Assembly: GCF_964340395.1 (NCBI RefSeq)
Contig: NC_135563.1
Location: 23,574,309-23,638,308 of the forward strand
Length of the DNA stretch: 64,000 nucleotides
Reading direction: 5' to 3'
Source: Glandiceps talaboti
Lineage: Eukaryota > Hemichordata > Enteropneusta > Spengelidae
Positions 62,501 through 64,000 of this stretch are shown here, in pieces. The position numbers were made by a program, and so were the translations under genes. Within the stretch, counting starts at the first letter, position 1, and every line of letters starts with the position of its first letter. Under the pieces are notes generated by a model that saw only the letters and a program-made list of their open reading frames with translations, searched no databases and had not been told where the DNA came from.

Positions 62501-64000
62501 GCAGACATGTATACACATTTATGAATGTTTTATTTGAAGGTACCAAAGGGATTCACTTGAGTCCATGTGGAGGTTTTTGTTTCAGGTAATGTAATTAGGA
62601 GTCTTTCAAAAAGTTGCACACTCTACCAACCACAAACTTACCAGTGCTTCCATGTCGATTTGTTCTCTTTGGAAAGCTTCTGTAAAACCACTTAGACCGA
62701 GTTTAGACAAGGCATCTTCAATACTAGGTAGAGGTTCTGTCTCTGTGTCTGATGGCATTGTGTTTGATGCATCAAGTGAACCATCAACTTCTGCCATTAC
62801 TGATGCTTGACTAGACTCTGGTTGTTGTGAGGCTGGAGCTGTCTTTTCTTCACCTGATTTCTTTTGATGTGATAGCAAATCAAAACAAATTAATGACCCT
62901 GAAATGAGATAAAGAGAAACATAATTAAAACCTGGGGTCCCTATCAAAACTATGGTATGGGGAAACAATAGAAGACAAATATGAGACGTACTTACCTAAA
63001 CTGTGTCCTACGATTGAAACTTGACCATTAAATCTTGGATTTCTTTCCATGAATAGTTGATATAGTCTATTAATTTCACCACCTACTCTGTCACTGACAG
63101 TCTGACAATATGTAGGACTACTGTAGAATAATATGTCTAGTAAAGTATCATTTGTAAAATGACGTAAACGACCGATGCTTGGTAAGGTGATCTTCCTAAG
63201 TCGTCTGTGAAAAGACCATTCAAAAGTGATGTTAAAACAATGAGAAAGATGGCACAATTAATTTACAAGCATTTTCAAATCGAGAGGTTTACAAAAAATA
63301 AAATTTCATGAAACTATTCTTACTAGTATAATTTTGATGTATATGCCTTTAATGTCATATTATAACAGACCCCATGACAGGTGAGTTGTTGCCTTGCATA
63401 CCCCAGGGTATGATGATATTTTCTGTAGCAATACTTTCAGGAGCACAATGAAACTACAGTAGAAAACACTGCAACTTTTCAAACAAATGCAAATGACAGT
63501 CTCTTACCTATCTACACCGGTTGCATCTCCATGTAAGACATCATGCCAACTGACTGGTATAAACTCAAGACGACCAATTCTATTTTCATCTTGGTGATTC
63601 TTAAAATGGGACTGAAGTAAGCCAAGAGATACACTACGGAAATCATCAACTGAGGAGGCAATCAATGACTTTATTTATAGCATTATACTGTAAAATTCAA
63701 ACTTTCAACAATCAAAATAGTGTGTCATCATTGCATATATATATTCAAAATGTTTATCACAGCAATTTGTCAGTAATACTAGCAGAAAAACACTTATTTT
63801 TGTAAATCAAGAAGCAGAAATATAATATCATAATATTGGCATTAGTACCTTCAGATCAGGATGTTATTCACCTGACTAATTTTGGGAGAATGTTGTGTAA
63901 TGAATACTCACCACACTCTACAATACTTCTAAAACGTAGATCACAGACAGGTCCAATGCCATGTACAACAAATAATACATGATCAATTTGAGCTGGTTCA
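56572..64000 (-). CDS. DDHD2: DDHD2-type intracellular phospholipase A1 (3' part)
   Basis: Exons in minus order: 63912-64000 (runs off the edge), 63508-63649, 62996-63204, 62642-62898, 61817-61912, 61198-61372, 59203-59369, 58733-58838, 57923-58159, 57195-57333, 56572-56713. They give 585 residues in continuous phase. DDHD2-type enzymes hydrolyse phospholipids and triglycerides at ER, Golgi and lipid-droplet membranes. Seen in order: [39 protein letters not shown]; the nucleophile motif GHSLGS; a SAM domain ([13 protein letters not shown] to [11 protein letters not shown]); a charged coiled coil with a short poly[30 protein letters not shown]; and [15 protein letters not shown] near the end. 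The C-terminal Pro/Gln tail is extra. Nearest match is DDHD2; SEC23IP is the close relative, and the N-terminal WWE that would decide lies outside. Confidence 0.93.
57774..57963 (-). repeat. 93-bp tandem duplication over a DDHD2 exon donor
   Basis: gtaccaatctaagtagttct and ctgttgatgaaatgctagct occur twice, 93 bp apart. The right copy holds the real end of exon 57923-58159 with donor gttagt. The left copy is a silent duplicate in the intron with its own donor at 57829. Extending the exon to it would meet a stop (TAG) at the second codon. Confidence 0.9.
58893..59084. repeat. 96-bp tandem pair
   Basis: aaatataaatgaggtaaaat is followed by ttgggacttgaatggcacaa in both copies. Intronic in DDHD2. 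Confidence 0.92.
59370..61197. other. 1.8 kb intron of DDHD2
   Basis: AT-rich intron with a run of short ATACATATG-like steps around 60500-60740. I see no exon or defined mobile element. Confidence 0.6.
61523..61605. repeat. Perfect 35-bp inverted repeat with 13-nt loop
   Basis: The arm beginning tgtccgatgtgaaacaccta at 61523-61557 is the exact complement of 61571-61605. No mismatch was found. It lies in the DDHD2 intron between the two exons that follow and complete the SAM domain. Confidence 0.95.
61913..62641. other. Intron of DDHD2 within the SAM domain
   Basis: A 729-bp intron splitting the SAM domain codons. No other element recognised. Confidence 0.6.
63415..63500. mobile_element. 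MITE-like dispersed repeat, family B, copy 4 (partial)
   Basis: ttctgtagcaatactttcag, gtagaaaacactgcaa and caaatgcaaatgac resemble the first half of the other copies. It ends right at the donor of exon 63508-63649. Confidence 0.5.

Overview
The window is nuclear DNA from an animal. Coding sequence is split into short exons with GT-AG introns, exon phases join cleanly, and the spacer is AT-rich and packed with short repeats. The set of genes points to a marine invertebrate: two ciliary genes, a cofactor-independent phosphoglycerate mutase (absent from vertebrates), a PAAT homologue and a DDHD2-type lipase, together with a tRNA-derived SINE and many MITE-like hairpin elements. A hemichordate, cephalochordate or lophotrochozoan would fit. 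I cannot name the species from sequence alone.

Layout. (1) 540-12514, minus strand: a CLAMP-domain ciliary protein, best matched to CABCOCO1, with several possible first exons and a 3' end that may run off the left edge. (2) 12515-18814: a 6.3 kb spacer holding RFX X-box-like sites, a 58-bp tandem array and two foldback elements. (3) 18815-34588, plus strand: DYNC2I2 (WDR34), the dynein-2 intermediate chain of intraflagellar transport, rebuilt as 12 exons and 498 residues, with an extra in-frame 27-nt microexon and a 112-bp tandem array in an intron. (4) 37859-41905, minus strand: PAAT (C10orf88-like), 5 exons, 406 residues. (5) 42427-50123, plus strand: cofactor-independent phosphoglycerate mutase, 11 exons, 505 residues, sharing a 521-bp divergent promoter with PAAT. 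(6) 56572-64000, minus strand: the 3' part of a DDHD2-type phospholipase with the GHSLG nucleophile motif, a SAM domain and the DDHD region; its 5' end lies beyond the right edge.

DYNC2I2 and the CLAMP protein are both ciliary and diverge from the spacer that carries the X-box-like sites, so shared RFX control is plausible. The other three genes are metabolic or organellar. All exon models were made by eye from reading frame, splice consensus and remembered family sequence. No alignment or transcript was available.

The least explained part of the window is structural. Tandem duplications repeatedly copy real splice sites (DYNC2I2 exon 10, the DDHD2 exon at 57923, perhaps the left-edge 68-bp array), an intronic satellite carries a splice-site pair in each unit, a very long CT microsatellite lies against a 3' splice site, and at least five dispersed inverted-repeat families are present.
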